Positions 1-8,169 are shown, numbered from the stretch's first letter. The stretch: DNA of 33,586 nt from JASSUD01 sp031963365 (GCA_031963365.1 JASSUF010000007.1:1-33586), one strand, 5' to 3'. Translations and numbers: made by a program. Notes: a model not told the origin generated them from the letters alone.

Positions 1-144
1 TAAGGTACCTCGCATAACGCCGTGGAGTTGAATGGCTTGGTACGCATATGCGGAACAAGAAGGATAAAAGCGGCAATTCTGGCCCAAATAAGGGCTCAAT
101 ATCAGTTGATAGAGCCGTAGCAAGCCAAGAAAAAGTAAACGCAT
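1..144 (-). CDS. yidD: YidD, membrane protein insertion efficiency factor (partial)
   Basis: The reverse strand reads from an ATG at 144 and runs off the window start after 48 codons. The translation begins MRLLFLGLLRLYQLILSP and continues with the family signature of a Cys/Pro-rich stretch (CRFYPSCSAYAYQAI) followed by HG and G. This is the hallmark of YidD, a small protein at the inner face of the cytoplasmic membrane thought to help YidC/Sec insert membrane proteins. A GGAGG ribosome binding site lies just upstream, inside the end of rnpA. The start overlaps the rnpA stop by one base (TGATG), which implies translational coupling. The order rpmH-rnpA-yidD is the conserved bacterial one. The C-terminus is outside the window. 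Confidence 0.93.
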   Translation of the reverse strand, partial: MRLLFLGLLRLYQLILSPYLGQNCRFYPSCSAYAYQAIQLHGVMRGTL

Positions 145-521
145 CAGACCTCCTGTAGAGGTATGCGGCCCAATAGTTTTAGCATCTCATTGCGGCATGC
201 TATCTTCAAGGCAGTAGAAGCGGCGCTTATAAATTGTGCTCTATCAAAGCGCGTGTGCAAGCGGATAAGCACATCCCACCCAAAAAGCGCAGTGCGTTGT
301 AGTCGAAATAGATCTCGCCCTACATGGCGGATAGTGCTTCGGGTGACCGAGCGAGGTGCTTGTTTGCGTCCAATCACAAAGCCCAAGCGTGCAGGCTGCC
401 CTGTTTGTCGGATGTACAGCACAAAATGGGGTGTACGCGCGCGCGGACGCAAACGAAATAGCGCAGAAAAATCGCTAGCGTTTAACAGTCTTGCTGCTCT
501 TGGAAAGGAAGCATTGGACAT
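144..521 (-). CDS. rnpA: RNase P protein component
   Basis: This is the protein subunit of ribonuclease P, which helps the catalytic RNA cleave 5' leaders from pre-tRNAs. Seen: a 125-residue basic protein beginning MSNASFPRAARLLNASDF, with a central LGFVIGRK strand and a basic helix (RSVTRSTIRHVGRDLFR) at the place of the family's RNR motif. The usual RNxxKR there reads RSTIRH, so the normally conserved Asn is Ser. The frame stays open upstream to 584, but that extension reads through a dispersed REP-like repeat, so the ATG at 521 is preferred. No strong Shine-Dalgarno sequence is visible before it; a GTG at 530 is an alternative start. The gene lies between rpmH and yidD, as in most bacteria. 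Confidence 0.93.
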   Translation of the reverse strand: MSNASFPRAARLLNASDFSALFRLRPRARTPHFVLYIRQTGQPARLGFVIGRKQAPRSVTRSTIRHVGRDLFRLQRTALFGWDVLIRLHTRFDRAQFISAASTALKIACRNEMLKLLGRIPLQEV

Positions 522-544
522 AAGGGGCACGAGGTGTATGGCTT

Positions 545-677
545 GTAGGTTGGGGTGACGAAGGACCCCCAACACGCAGACCAAAAACCTTTAAAAACCT
601 GCGTATATATTGCAAAAGGTTATGAATTAAAAGCCTGTGGACCGCATGTTGGGGTTCCTTCGTTACCCCAACCTACA
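545..677. repeat. REP-like palindromic units, inverted pair
   Basis: Two copies of a unit of about 33 nt, at 545-577 and 644-676, face each other in inverted orientation between rpmH and rnpA. Each unit starts or ends in GTAGGTTGGGGT and carries CCCCAAC at the other side, so each can fold on itself around a GACGAAGG-like loop. About 66 AT-rich bases lie between them, including an AACCTGCGTATATA stretch that resembles palindromes found beside the other copies. The same unit recurs at 6889-6962 and 26717-26838. The element lies in the transcribed spacer between rpmH and rnpA and could influence RNA stability there (inference). Confidence 0.85.
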
Positions 678-707
678 TGGTTTTTAACCATGCTCATCAG
701 AAGCCGA

Positions 708-845
708 TCAAACAACCGTTAAGCGTTTACGGCCTTTCGCACGTCGAGCACTGAGAATATTGCGACCGCTAGCGGTTCTCATGCGAATGCGAAAGCCATG
801 TGTGCGCTTGCGACGGGTGACCGAAGGTTGATAAGAGCGTTTCAT
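708..845 (-). CDS. rpmH: 50S ribosomal protein L34
   Basis: This 45-residue basic protein begins MKRSYQPSVTRRKRTHGF and ends in GRKRLTVV, matching ribosomal protein L34 over its full length. L34 is a late-binding small protein of the large ribosomal subunit. The frame is open upstream, but L34 always begins MKR[TS]YQPS, and the ATG at 845 has an AGGAA ribosome binding site 5 bases upstream. It heads the rpmH-rnpA-yidD transcription unit, divergent from dnaA. Confidence 0.98.
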   Translation of the reverse strand: MKRSYQPSVTRRKRTHGFRIRMRTASGRNILSARRAKGRKRLTVV

Positions 846-943
846 TAAAATTCCTAACGAGTAACAAAATAAAGGTAAATATATACACCCACCCATGTGC
901 GCCAGCGCATGCATAGGTAGAAATAATGCGTTGCAAAAGCGCA

Positions 944-949
944 ATTATA
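944..949 (-). promoter_or_regulatory. candidate -10 box for rpmH operon
   Basis: The minus strand carries a perfect TATAAT at this place, about 100 bases upstream of the rpmH start. No good -35 hexamer is seen 17 bases further upstream (the sequence there is near CATCAC), so the assignment rests on the -10 box and on its position in the divergent rpmH/dnaA gap. Confidence 0.4.
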
Positions 950-1238
950 AGGCCATGCGCGATGGGTGATGGCGGAGTGTTGATTTTTTGCTGAAATAAG
1001 GGGGCAGACGGAGCAGATAAAACAGCTACGCAAGGCGCGCGCAAGAGCGCCAAATTGCAAAAGAGGCGCATTTAATCGAGTTTTTATTTTCGCGTCAAGT
1101 TTGCTTGGTAGTTGCATGATGCCATGGAGCTACAAAATGACGGTAGAATTCTGTCTTTTTTCTGATCGGCTATAGAGATGTCTCAAAAGCCGTGATGAGA
1201 GGTCGGGTAGTGGTTGAGATCCTCACATGATGGTGTTG

Positions 1239-1284
1239 TGGTTTCTTTGTCACCCCAATTTACAAGTTAGGCTGGCAGGGTGAC
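1239..1284. repeat. degenerate REP-like pair before dnaA
   Basis: The stretch GGTTTCTTTGTCACCCCAA, a short spacer, then GTTAGGCTGGCAGGGTGACG, follows the layout of the intact inverted pair at 6889-6962 (GGTTCCTTCGTCACC, ACCTAC / GTAGGTTGG, GGTGACG) with several substitutions. It ends about 10 bases before the dnaA start codon, so it forms the end of the dnaA leader. Decay suggests an old insertion. Confidence 0.55.
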
Positions 1285-1293
1285 GTTTTCGCT

Positions 1294-2784
1294 ATGAGTG
1301 ATTTTTGGCAGCATTGTTGTACATTGCTCGAACATGAGCTGACCCCCCAACAGTATCAAATCTGGATAAAACCTTTGGTGCTTGTGGTACTGGATGAGAA
1401 AGAGGCGCGGGTTCAAATCGCCGCTCCAAACCACTTTAAACTGAATTGGGTCAAAAACCAGTTTTTAGGTCGCATAACCGATATTGCTAATGATTTTTTA
1501 GGTACGACGGCCAATGTGCAACTTATCTTGGATCCAAAAGTAGCGGCTGGCCGTGTGCCGGTTATAGATACCTCAACACAAGGAGATGCGCGGCCGGTAA
1601 GCCGGCCACAGAGCGTGTCTAATACTGAATTAGACGGTACGCAAGCATCAGCGATAGAGAGTGATGTTCCAAGCCTAGATGTCCAAGAAGTGGCAGCGGC
1701 AGAGCGCATTGGTGGTGGAGCGTATTCCACACCCTCCAAGAGCGAAGAAAATATGGCATCAGAACGCTCTCGCTTAAACCCCAGTTTGACCTTTGATAAT
1801 TTCGTGACGGGTAAGGCCAACCAGCTCGCACGTGCTGCTGCAACGCAGGTTGCTGATAATCCGGGGGTTTCCTATAACCCGCTGTTTTTATATGGAGGAG
1901 TGGGTCTAGGGAAAACGCACCTTATTCATTCGATTGGTAACTATTTGTTACAGGCTAACCCGAATGCGCGCATTCGCTATATCCATGCAGAGCAGTATGT
2001 CTCCGATGTGGTTAAAGCCTACCAACGTAAAGCATTTGATGAATTTAAGCGTTACTACCATTCGCTCGATTTGCTGTTGATCGATGATATTCAGTTTTTT
2101 TCCGGCAAGACGCGTACGCAGGAAGAGTTCTTTTATGCCTTTGAAGCGCTGGTGGCTAATAAAGGACAGGTCATTATCACCAGTGATATCTATCCAAAAG
2201 AAATTTCGGGCATTGAAGAACGGCTCATTTCCCGTTTTGATTCCGGTTTAACGGTTGCTGTTGAACCGCCTGAGCTTGAAATGCGGGTGGCAATTTTGCT
2301 GCGCAAAGCGCAAAACGGGGGCATTCCTTTATCCGAAGACGTGGCTTTTTTCATCGCTAAGCATTTGCGCTCTAATGTGCGCGAGCTAGAAGGCGCTCTG
2401 CGTAAAATCGTGGCGTATTCAAAATTTCATGGTCATGAAATTACCATTGAGGTGACTAAAACCGCGCTCAAAGACTTATTGACTGTACAAAACCGACAGA
2501 TTTCTGTCGAAAATATCCAAAAGACCGTTGCCGACTTTTACAACATTAAAGTGGCAGATATGTATTCCAAAAAGCGCCACGCTAATATTGCGCAACCCCG
2601 TCAAATCGCGATGTATCTGGCCAAAGAGCTCACGCAAAAAAGCCTGATCGAAATCGGAGATTTGTTTGGGGGAAGGGATCACACCACGGTCTTACACGCT
2701 GTGCGAAAAATTGTGGGCGCACGTAGCTCAGATACGCAGCTCAACCATGAACTGCACGTTTTAGAACAAACCCTGAAAGGGTAA
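1294..2784 (+). CDS. dnaA: Chromosomal replication initiator DnaA
   Basis: DnaA binds oriC as an ATP complex and opens the duplex to start replication. The 496-residue protein shows all four domains: N-terminal domain I (DFWQHCCTLLEHELTPQQY), a variable low-complexity linker (about 90-165), the AAA+ domain with Walker A GGVGLGKT near residue 201 and Walker B LLLIDDIQF near 261, and the DNA-binding domain IV with GGRDHTTVLHAVRK near 459. Length is in the normal range for Betaproteobacteria. It is followed by dnaN and gyrB in the classical origin order. The start ATG lies just after a decayed REP-like repeat and has no clear Shine-Dalgarno sequence. Confidence 0.99.
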   Translation: MSDFWQHCCTLLEHELTPQQYQIWIKPLVLVVLDEKEARVQIAAPNHFKLNWVKNQFLGRITDIANDFLGTTANVQLILDPKVAAGRVPVIDTSTQGDARPVSRPQSVSNTELDGTQASAIESDVPSLDVQEVAAAERIGGGAYSTPSKSEENMASERSRLNPSLTFDNFVTGKANQLARAAATQVADNPGVSYNPLFLYGGVGLGKTHLIHSIGNYLLQANPNARIRYIHAEQYVSDVVKAYQRKAFDEFKRYYHSLDLLLIDDIQFFSGKTRTQEEFFYAFEALVANKGQVIITSDIYPKEISGIEERLISRFDSGLTVAVEPPELEMRVAILLRKAQNGGIPLSEDVAFFIAKHLRSNVRELEGALRKIVAYSKFHGHEITIEVTKTALKDLLTVQNRQISVENIQKTVADFYNIKVADMYSKKRHANIAQPRQIAMYLAKELTQKSLIEIGDLFGGRDHTTVLHAVRKIVGARSSDTQLNHELHVLEQTLKG

Positions 2785-2785
2785 A

Positions 2786-2811
2786 GCTGCCTGTTGCAGG
2801 TTTTAGGCAGC
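2786..2811. other. hairpin after dnaA
   Basis: GCTGCCT (2786-2792) and AGGCAGC (2805-2811) form a perfect 7-bp stem with a 12-base loop two bases after the dnaA stop codon. No T-run follows, so it is not a standard terminator. It may be a partial attenuator or RNA-stability element between dnaA and dnaN. Confidence 0.4.
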
Positions 2812-2923
2812 ACAGGGCTGTAGATCTTTTCAATTGTTGAAAAAGTCGATATAGAAGACTGGTGGTTAGCATGTTGTGAAATATTGCTCATCCAACTTAC
2901 GAAAGAAAAAAGGAATGATTCTG

Positions 2924-4042
2924 ATGCAACTGGTTAAGACTGAACGCGATAATTTGCTGCGGCTTTTACAAATTGTGACGGGTATCGTCGAGCGGCGCCA
3001 TACGCTGCCTATCCTTACGCATTTGCGTATGACTAAGCAGGGTGAGCAGCTTGCATTTTTAGCCACCGATCTAGAAGTTCAAATTACCACGCATGGCAAT
3101 TTTGGCCTGGGAGATACACAAACCGCTACCACGGTGGCGGCTCGTATGTTGCTGGATATCTTGCGCGCTATGCCTGCTGGTGAAGTAGCGCTGAGCTTAA
3201 AAGATGGACGGCTTGTCATTCAATCAGAAGTGCGCAAAAGCCGCTTCACCTTGCCCACTCTCGCAGCAGAAGAATTTCCTACTATTGCTCCGGCTCAAGA
3301 TGTTGGATCAAGTTTCACGCTTTCTCAGCGGGATTTTCGCAATTTATTAGGTCAAACCCATTTTGCAATGGCGCAGCAAGATATTCGCTATTACCTCAAT
3401 GGGTTGTTACTGGTATTAGAGGGCAGCCAGCTGAGCGCGGTTGCAACCGATGGGCATCGTTTGGCATGGGCATCGACCGCATTGGAAAATGCGCCAACGG
3501 GGGATTCCACTCGCCAAGAATTGATTGTTCCACGTAAAACTGTGCTTGAATTACAGCGCTTGTTAGAAGATTCAGAAGAGCCGCTGCATATTGATATTTC
3601 GACAAGCCAAGTGAAATTTGCCTTTGGCGATGTAGAGCTGGTATCGAAACGAGTAGAAGGCAAATTCCCCGATTTTCAACGTGTTATTCCCACGGGCTAT
3701 ACCAATACTTTTTCGATTGGCCGAGAAGAGCTGCTTCAGACGTTACAGCGAGCTGCTATCCTGACATCCAATAAGTTCCGTGGTGTGCGGTGTGTGATAG
3801 AGCCAAATCAGCTTAGTATTGCGTTCTCTAGCCCTGACCAAGAAGAGGTGCAAGAAGATTTAGGTATCGAATATCAAGGCGCATCGCTTAGTATGGGGGT
3901 TAATATTGCCTATTTGCTAGACATATTGACCAATCTCAAGGTCGATACTTTGCAAATGAGCCTGGGTGATTCCAATTCTAGTATTTTATTCACCATTGAA
4001 GGCCAGGAATTCAAATATGTAGTAATGCCCATGCGGCTTTGA
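2924..4042 (+). CDS. dnaN: DNA polymerase III subunit beta (sliding clamp)
   Basis: This is the ring-shaped clamp that tethers the replicative polymerase to DNA. The protein begins MQLVKTERDNLLRLLQIVTG and contains ERRHTLPILTHL, a central QQDIRYYLNGLLL and the C-terminal PMRL, all standard for DnaN. Total 372 residues, near the family's 366-370. The frame opens at 2876 and a second ATG lies at 2915. The start at 2924 is chosen because the family begins MQLVK and because AAGGA sits about 10 bases upstream, while it would be almost touching the 2915 ATG. It lies 139 bases after dnaA and probably shares its transcript. Confidence 0.98.
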   Translation: MQLVKTERDNLLRLLQIVTGIVERRHTLPILTHLRMTKQGEQLAFLATDLEVQITTHGNFGLGDTQTATTVAARMLLDILRAMPAGEVALSLKDGRLVIQSEVRKSRFTLPTLAAEEFPTIAPAQDVGSSFTLSQRDFRNLLGQTHFAMAQQDIRYYLNGLLLVLEGSQLSAVATDGHRLAWASTALENAPTGDSTRQELIVPRKTVLELQRLLEDSEEPLHIDISTSQVKFAFGDVELVSKRVEGKFPDFQRVIPTGYTNTFSIGREELLQTLQRAAILTSNKFRGVRCVIEPNQLSIAFSSPDQEEVQEDLGIEYQGASLSMGVNIAYLLDILTNLKVDTLQMSLGDSNSSILFTIEGQEFKYVVMPMRL

Positions 4043-4046
4043 ACGT

Positions 4047-4073
4047 AATTTTGGTGAGGCACGCAACCCAATT
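4047..4073. repeat. degenerate REP-like half unit
   Basis: TTTTGGTGAGGCACGCAACCCA just after dnaN resembles the right arm of the REP-like pair at 26804-26838 (GGTGGTGAGGCACGAACCCCAAC), including the unusual GAGGCACG core. It appears to be a decayed single unit in the 97-base dnaN-gyrB gap. Confidence 0.4.
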
Positions 4074-4139
4074 TATCGTCTTTCTATGGCTTTTGACCAT
4101 TTCAATATCTTTCTTCTGTGAAAAATCGGGAATCTCTTC

Positions 4140-6815
4140 ATGACTAATCAGTTTTCTTCCCAAACTGGGGACGAAACATCCCCTGAGATGTCTTCTGGGC
4201 CACTTAATTTAGAGGCTTTGGGGCCAGATTACGACTCCACATCGATTCAGATTCTTGAAGGGTTAGAAGCCGTACGTAAGCGTCCAGGCATGTACATCGG
4301 AGATACCTCCGATGGCACGGGGCTGCATCACCTCGTGTTTGAGGTTTTGGATAATTCAATTGACGAAGCGTTAGCTGGATATTGTGACTATATTCAAGTC
4401 ATCTTAATGGCAGATGGATCGGTATTAGTGGCCGATAACGGACGCGGTATTCCAGTTGATATCAAACTAGACGACAAGCATGAGCCTAAACGCAGTGCGG
4501 CTGAAATTGTGATGACCGAGCTGCATGCAGGCGGAAAGTTTGATCAGAACAGCTATAAGGTCTCCGGAGGCTTGCACGGAGTAGGGGTTTCCTGTGTGAA
4601 CGCGCTATCACGGTGGTTGCGTTTAACGGTACGCCGTAATGGTAAAAAACACCTGATGGAATTCCATCGTGGTGTGCCGCAAAACCGTTTATTAGAAGAG
4701 CAGAGCGGCCACACAGTATCGCCTATGCAAGTGGTTGAAGACGCAGACCGCACAGGGACGGAAGTCCATTTCCTGGCGGATGAATTGATTTTTGGAAAGG
4801 TGGAGTTTCATTACGACATCTTGGTCAAGCGTATTCGTGAGCTCTCTTTCTTAAATAAAGGGGTGCGCATTCATTTGAGTGATCAACGCACTGGAAAAAG
4901 CGAAGACTTTGCTCTGTCAGGGGGCGTGAAAGGGTTTGTGGAGTACATCAATCGCGCTAAACAAGCTGTGCATCCCACCATTTTTTATGCTGCTGGTGAA
5001 AAAGATGGCTTGAGTATTGAAGTGGCGATGCAGTGGAATGATAGCTACAACGAGCATGTGCTGTGCTTCACCAATAATATTCCACAACGCGATGGCGGAA
5101 CGCATTTGACCGGTCTGCGTGCAGCAATGACGCGCGTGCTGAACAAATATATGGACAGCATGGAACTGGCCAAAAAAGCAAAAGTGGAGACCAATGGCGA
5201 CGATATGCGCGAAGGTCTTGCTTGTGTGCTTTCTGTCAAAGTCCCAGAGCCCAAATTTAGCTCGCAAACCAAAGATAAGCTGGTTTCCTCCGAAGTACGC
5301 GCTCCTATTGAAGACATTGTAGCGCGCGAACTCGAAGCCTTCTTGCTCGAAACGCCCAATGACGCCAAAGTAATTTGCGGAAAAATCATCGATGCCGCTC
5401 GCGCCCGCGATGCTGCGCGGCGTGCGCGTGAAGTGACCAGGCGCAAAGGGGTACTAGACGGAATCGGTTTGCCAGGTAAGCTGGCAGATTGCCAAGAGCG
5501 CGACCCTGCAAAATGCGAAATCTATATCGTAGAGGGAGATTCTGCAGGCGGCTCAGCCAAACAAGGACGCGACAGAAAGTTTCAGGCAATTTTGCCCTTA
5601 CGCGGTAAAGTATTAAATGTAGAAAAAGCCCGTTATGACAAATTGCTCGCATCCGAGCAAATTGTGACACTTGTAACGGCACTGGGATGCGGCTTAGGGC
5701 GCGATGATTACAACGCAGACAAATTGCGTTACCACCGCATCATCATCATGACCGATGCAGATGTGGATGGCGCGCACATCCGAACCTTATTACTGACCTT
5801 TTTCTACCGGCAAACACCAGAATTAATCGAGCGTGGCTATATCTACATCGCACAGCCTCCTCTATACAAAATCAAATATGGTCGAGAAGAACGCTATCTC
5901 AAAGATGAGCAAGAATTTGATCAGCATATGCTACGTCTTTGCTTGCAAAATGCCCAATTGGTGGTAGCGCCAACCTTACCTGCCATCGATGGAGAAGAAT
6001 TGGAACGACTCGCGCATGATTATTGGCGCGCACGGTCCATTATTTCGCGCGTTAGGCGCTTTGTGGATAGCTCGGCATTAGATGCGGTTTTAGAGGGCGT
6101 ACATCTTGATTTATCTTCTGATAGCGCAGCGCTAAATAGTGCGCTTGCTCTTGAAAAAGCCTTACGCGCCGATCCTTTACACCCGAATGTATTCGTGAAA
6201 GTGGAGTATCAGGATGTGTTGGATGTGCTAGAGCAAGAAGCGGGAACTGATCTGGCCAACAATGCTATTGCCAGTACAGAGGAGGGTCAGCAAGAAAATA
6301 TACCTGCAGATACACCCACTCAAAAAGAAGAAACCCCACCAAAAAGCGACGTGGCGCGCAAACCTCAAGCTTTGCGCATCGAGCGGCACCAACACGGCAA
6401 TATCAAGCCCAGTTGGATTGACCAAATCTTTTTACAATCGGATGATTTCCAGCATCTTCAGTCTACCGCTACGCAACTGCAAAAACTGCTCGAGCAAAAA
6501 GACCCTCAAGTTGGCTTGGTAATCAAACGAGGCGAACGTAGTGCGCCCGTCACTAACTTCAAAAATGCCATGCAATGGCTGATGACCGATGCCCAACGCA
6601 ACGTCAGCAAACAGCGCTACAAAGGCTTAGGTGAAATGAATCCCGAACAGCTTTGGGAAACCACCATGGACCCAAGCGTTCGCCGCTTATTACGCGTGCA
6701 AATAGAAGACGCTATCGCAGTAGACGGCATCTTCACCACGCTAATGGGAGACGAAGTGGAGCCGCGTCGAGCCTTTATCGAAGCGAATGCCCTATCAGGC
6801 AATATTGATATGTAA
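4140..6815 (+). CDS. gyrB: DNA gyrase subunit B
   Basis: This is the ATPase subunit of DNA gyrase, which introduces negative supercoils. At 891 residues it is longer than most Burkholderia homologues, which are somewhat above 820. The GHKL ATPase shows EVLDNSIDEALAG, DNGRGIP and GGLHGVGVSCVNALS; the TOPRIM domain shows EGDSAGGSAKQGRDR near residue 465 and DADVDGAHIRTL near 538. The insert typical of proteobacterial GyrB follows (about 600-790) and carries a hydrophilic low-complexity stretch rich in E, Q, P and K (about 705-740), which accounts for extra length. The C-terminal YKGLGEMNPEQLWETTMDP is intact. It starts 97 bases after dnaN; a palindromic hairpin follows the stop. Confidence 0.98.
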   Translation: MTNQFSSQTGDETSPEMSSGPLNLEALGPDYDSTSIQILEGLEAVRKRPGMYIGDTSDGTGLHHLVFEVLDNSIDEALAGYCDYIQVILMADGSVLVADNGRGIPVDIKLDDKHEPKRSAAEIVMTELHAGGKFDQNSYKVSGGLHGVGVSCVNALSRWLRLTVRRNGKKHLMEFHRGVPQNRLLEEQSGHTVSPMQVVEDADRTGTEVHFLADELIFGKVEFHYDILVKRIRELSFLNKGVRIHLSDQRTGKSEDFALSGGVKGFVEYINRAKQAVHPTIFYAAGEKDGLSIEVAMQWNDSYNEHVLCFTNNIPQRDGGTHLTGLRAAMTRVLNKYMDSMELAKKAKVETNGDDMREGLACVLSVKVPEPKFSSQTKDKLVSSEVRAPIEDIVARELEAFLLETPNDAKVICGKIIDAARARDAARRAREVTRRKGVLDGIGLPGKLADCQERDPAKCEIYIVEGDSAGGSAKQGRDRKFQAILPLRGKVLNVEKARYDKLLASEQIVTLVTALGCGLGRDDYNADKLRYHRIIIMTDADVDGAHIRTLLLTFFYRQTPELIERGYIYIAQPPLYKIKYGREERYLKDEQEFDQHMLRLCLQNAQLVVAPTLPAIDGEELERLAHDYWRARSIISRVRRFVDSSALDAVLEGVHLDLSSDSAALNSALALEKALRADPLHPNVFVKVEYQDVLDVLEQEAGTDLANNAIASTEEGQQENIPADTPTQKEETPPKSDVARKPQALRIERHQHGNIKPSWIDQIFLQSDDFQHLQSTATQLQKLLEQKDPQVGLVIKRGERSAPVTNFKNAMQWLMTDAQRNVSKQRYKGLGEMNPEQLWETTMDPSVRRLLRVQIEDAIAVDGIFTTLMGDEVEPRRAFIEANALSGNIDM

Positions 6816-6871
6816 AAACCTGCAAACCGCTTACCTTTGATCATCGTTTTTGGTCTGTGTAAGCAGGTTTT
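6815..6871 (+). terminator. possible terminator hairpin after gyrB
   Basis: AAAACCTGC (6815-6823), overlapping the gyrB stop, pairs perfectly with GCAGGTTTT (6863-6871). A nested GCTTAC/GTAAGC pair lies inside. The right arm ends in TTTT, so the structure can act as a terminator. It also seems to be the outer tail of the repeat element that follows, as the same CCTGYATATRCAGG-type palindrome occurs at 6992-7009 and 26868-26881. Confidence 0.5.
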
Positions 6872-6888
6872 AAAAGGACCGTGGCTAT

Positions 6889-6962
6889 CATGTTGGGGTT
6901 CCTTCGTCACCGCCAACCTACCATGGCTCGTAGGTTGGTGGTGACGAAGGAACCCCAACATG
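6889..6962. repeat. REP-like inverted pair between gyrB and ssrA
   Basis: Two 33-nt arms, 6889-6921 and 6930-6962, are inverted copies with a single mismatch and an 8-base loop; the left begins CATGTTGGGGTTCCTTCG and the right ends in CCCCAACATG. A perfect 18-bp palindrome AACCTGCATATGCAGGTT follows at 6992-7009, and a decayed further unit may lie near 7030-7070. Otherwise I see no gene in 6816-7186. It is the best-preserved member of the family also found at 545-677 and 26717-26838. Confidence 0.88.
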
Positions 6963-7186
6963 CACACCACCAACTTTTAATCATCGCTTTTAACCTGCAT
7001 ATGCAGGTTTTAAAAAAGACAGCAGTCATCATGTTGGCGGCGAGCAACACTCCCAAACATGTGCACCACGCACCTTTAATTCCACCAAAAAATACCCGTT
7101 TGAAAATGCACGGCGAGACCTTAAATACTTCCCAAGAACCTCTCATAAAAATTTTAAGCCACTTCTTGTCCACTTCATGCTCGTAA

Positions 7187-7218
7187 TTGATGTAGCATAT
7201 GCATTCGCTGTTTATAAT
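7187..7218 (+). promoter_or_regulatory. ssrA promoter
   Basis: A perfect -10 box TATAAT (7213-7218) lies 16 bases upstream of the tmRNA 5' end. TTGATG (7187-7192) is the best -35 candidate, but the spacer of 20 bases is long, so the -35 is uncertain. The position fits a sigma-70 promoter for ssrA. Confidence 0.55.
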
Positions 7219-7233
7219 TTTTTAAAAGCGTAT

Positions 7234-7620
7234 GGGGCCGACATGGTTTCGACGTGGGTAGCGAAGCAATACTGTGCATACCGAGGACCCGTTCCCTCGT
7301 AAATCCATGGGAAATATAGTAACTGCAAACGACTCTAGTTACTTAGCAGTCGCTTAAACGCGACTCCCTCGCAACAAGCTCTCTGATGGGCTTGGGTTTC
7401 GGGGCTTATTTTCGCAAGAGGGTAAGTTTTGAGCCAGCGAGGACACGCACATCAGATCGCCTCAGGTTGTTTTGCGCAGCCGGGGGTTAAATCCAGCAAA
7501 TCGCCATCCCAAAGCGCGTTCGTCCGCGTTGTGGTGGTTAAATCAAAGGGCTGAACTAAGTATGTAGAGCAGGTTGTAGAGTGCTTGCGGACGCGGGTTC
7601 AATTCCCGCCGGCTCCACCA
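7234..7620 (+). ncRNA. ssrA: transfer-messenger RNA (tmRNA)
   Basis: tmRNA rescues stalled ribosomes and tags the unfinished protein for proteolysis. The 5' end GGGGCCGACATGGTTTCGACG and 3' end GGCTCCACCA are diagnostic, and the seven terminal bases pair to form the tRNA-like acceptor stem (GGGGCCG with CGGCTCC). The GGTTCAATTCCCGCC T-arm is near the 3' end. The resume frame at 7325-7357 reads GCA AAC GAC TCT AGT TAC TTA GCA GTC GCT TAA, giving tag ANDSSYLAVA after the charged alanine. The tag ends in LAVA rather than the usual LAA. The 3' end (from 7588) is also the left attachment site of an island, which restores a complete gene end. Confidence 0.97.
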
Positions 7621-7632
7621 AATTAGGTTCCG
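7588..7632 (+). repeat. attL: 45-bp direct repeat in the ssrA 3' end
   Basis: The last 33 bases of ssrA plus 12 flanking bases recur perfectly at 9821-9865. Integration at the 3' end of tmRNA genes is a known habit of P4-type tyrosine integrases, and the first codons of such an integrase follow at 7771. This is therefore read as the left attachment site of a small island. Similarity continues more weakly past 45 bp through the terminator in both copies. Confidence 0.85.
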
Positions 7633-7654
7633 ATAATTCACAGGGACACCAAAG

Positions 7655-7688
7655 AACCCCCATGGTTATTAGCTGTGTGGGTTTTTTG
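7655..7688 (+). terminator. ssrA terminator (left copy)
   Basis: AACCCCCA and TGTGGGTT form a stem with one mismatch, followed by a run of T residues ending at 7687. It lies 35 bases after the tmRNA CCA end. The better-paired counterpart after attR is at 9884-9920. Confidence 0.8.
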
Positions 7689-7730
7689 CTATGGAGGTTT
7701 ACCGGCGTTTATCGTTGACACTCAATATTT

Positions 7731-7771
7731 TTATGGGTAACTGTGTTGCTCAAAAAGTGAGTTACCCATAA
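7731..7771. repeat. 12-bp inverted repeat before integrase remnant
   Basis: TTATGGGTAACT (7731-7742) and AGTTACCCATAA (7760-7771) are perfect inverted copies. The right arm runs into the ATG of the integrase remnant at 7771. The placement suggests an operator or recombination arm site of the former integrase. Confidence 0.55.
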
Positions 7772-7812
7772 TGCTGACTGCTACTGCTATTCGTAATGCC
7801 AAGCCCTTGGGA
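7771..7812 (+). pseudogene. P4-type tyrosine integrase, N-terminal remnant
   Basis: From the ATG at 7771 the translation reads MLTATAIRNAKP, which matches the start of P4-family phage/island integrases (typically M.LTdtaIRnAKP..). After about 12 codons the similarity stops and the frame continues with unrelated residues, so the catalytic part is deleted. Its position right after attL in ssrA is where such integrases sit. The remaining 350 bases to the Fic gene show no further coding sequence that I recognise. The short match limits certainty. Confidence 0.65.
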
Positions 7813-8169
7813 AGGACGGCAGACCGGCATTGGCCCATGCAACAATCAAAATTTTTCATAGATAAACAGTGGATGATCTGCTTTATCTAATTCTTTAAAT
7901 CAATCTTTATAACGCTCGCAAAATTTTCACTAAGTAAATTTCTACTATTACATTCCACGATCAGCTTAACGTCGTTGAAGGTTGCTGCAGCAACACCTAA
8001 CAATCTTTAACCGCCTGATCAAGATACGGGAGGATTACCCGTTAGTGAGATAGCACGCCTCATTTCTCTCAAATGTTGACTAGTACAAAAACTATAACGA
8101 CATATTTTCCGACAAATTGTGAGATAATTCGCATATTTTCAGACCGTGCGCCGCACGGGAGGTTCTTGA

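Larger units (their letters stand above)
846..1293. other. rpmH-dnaA divergent intergenic region
   Basis: This 448-base gap separates the divergent rpmH and dnaA genes, where many Burkholderia-type chromosomes carry oriC. I read both strands for the DnaA box TTATNCACA and saw no convincing match and no cluster, and no obvious AT-rich tandem 13-mers. It holds the candidate rpmH -10 box and, next to dnaA, a decayed REP-like repeat (about 1239-1284). The dnaA promoter cannot be placed with confidence. Confidence 0.5.

Noticed and set aside
6881..7186. Open frame of 101 codons between gyrB and ssrA
   Set aside because: Its first third is the translated REP-like palindrome, similar peptides appear wherever that repeat occurs, and there is no ribosome binding site or family match.
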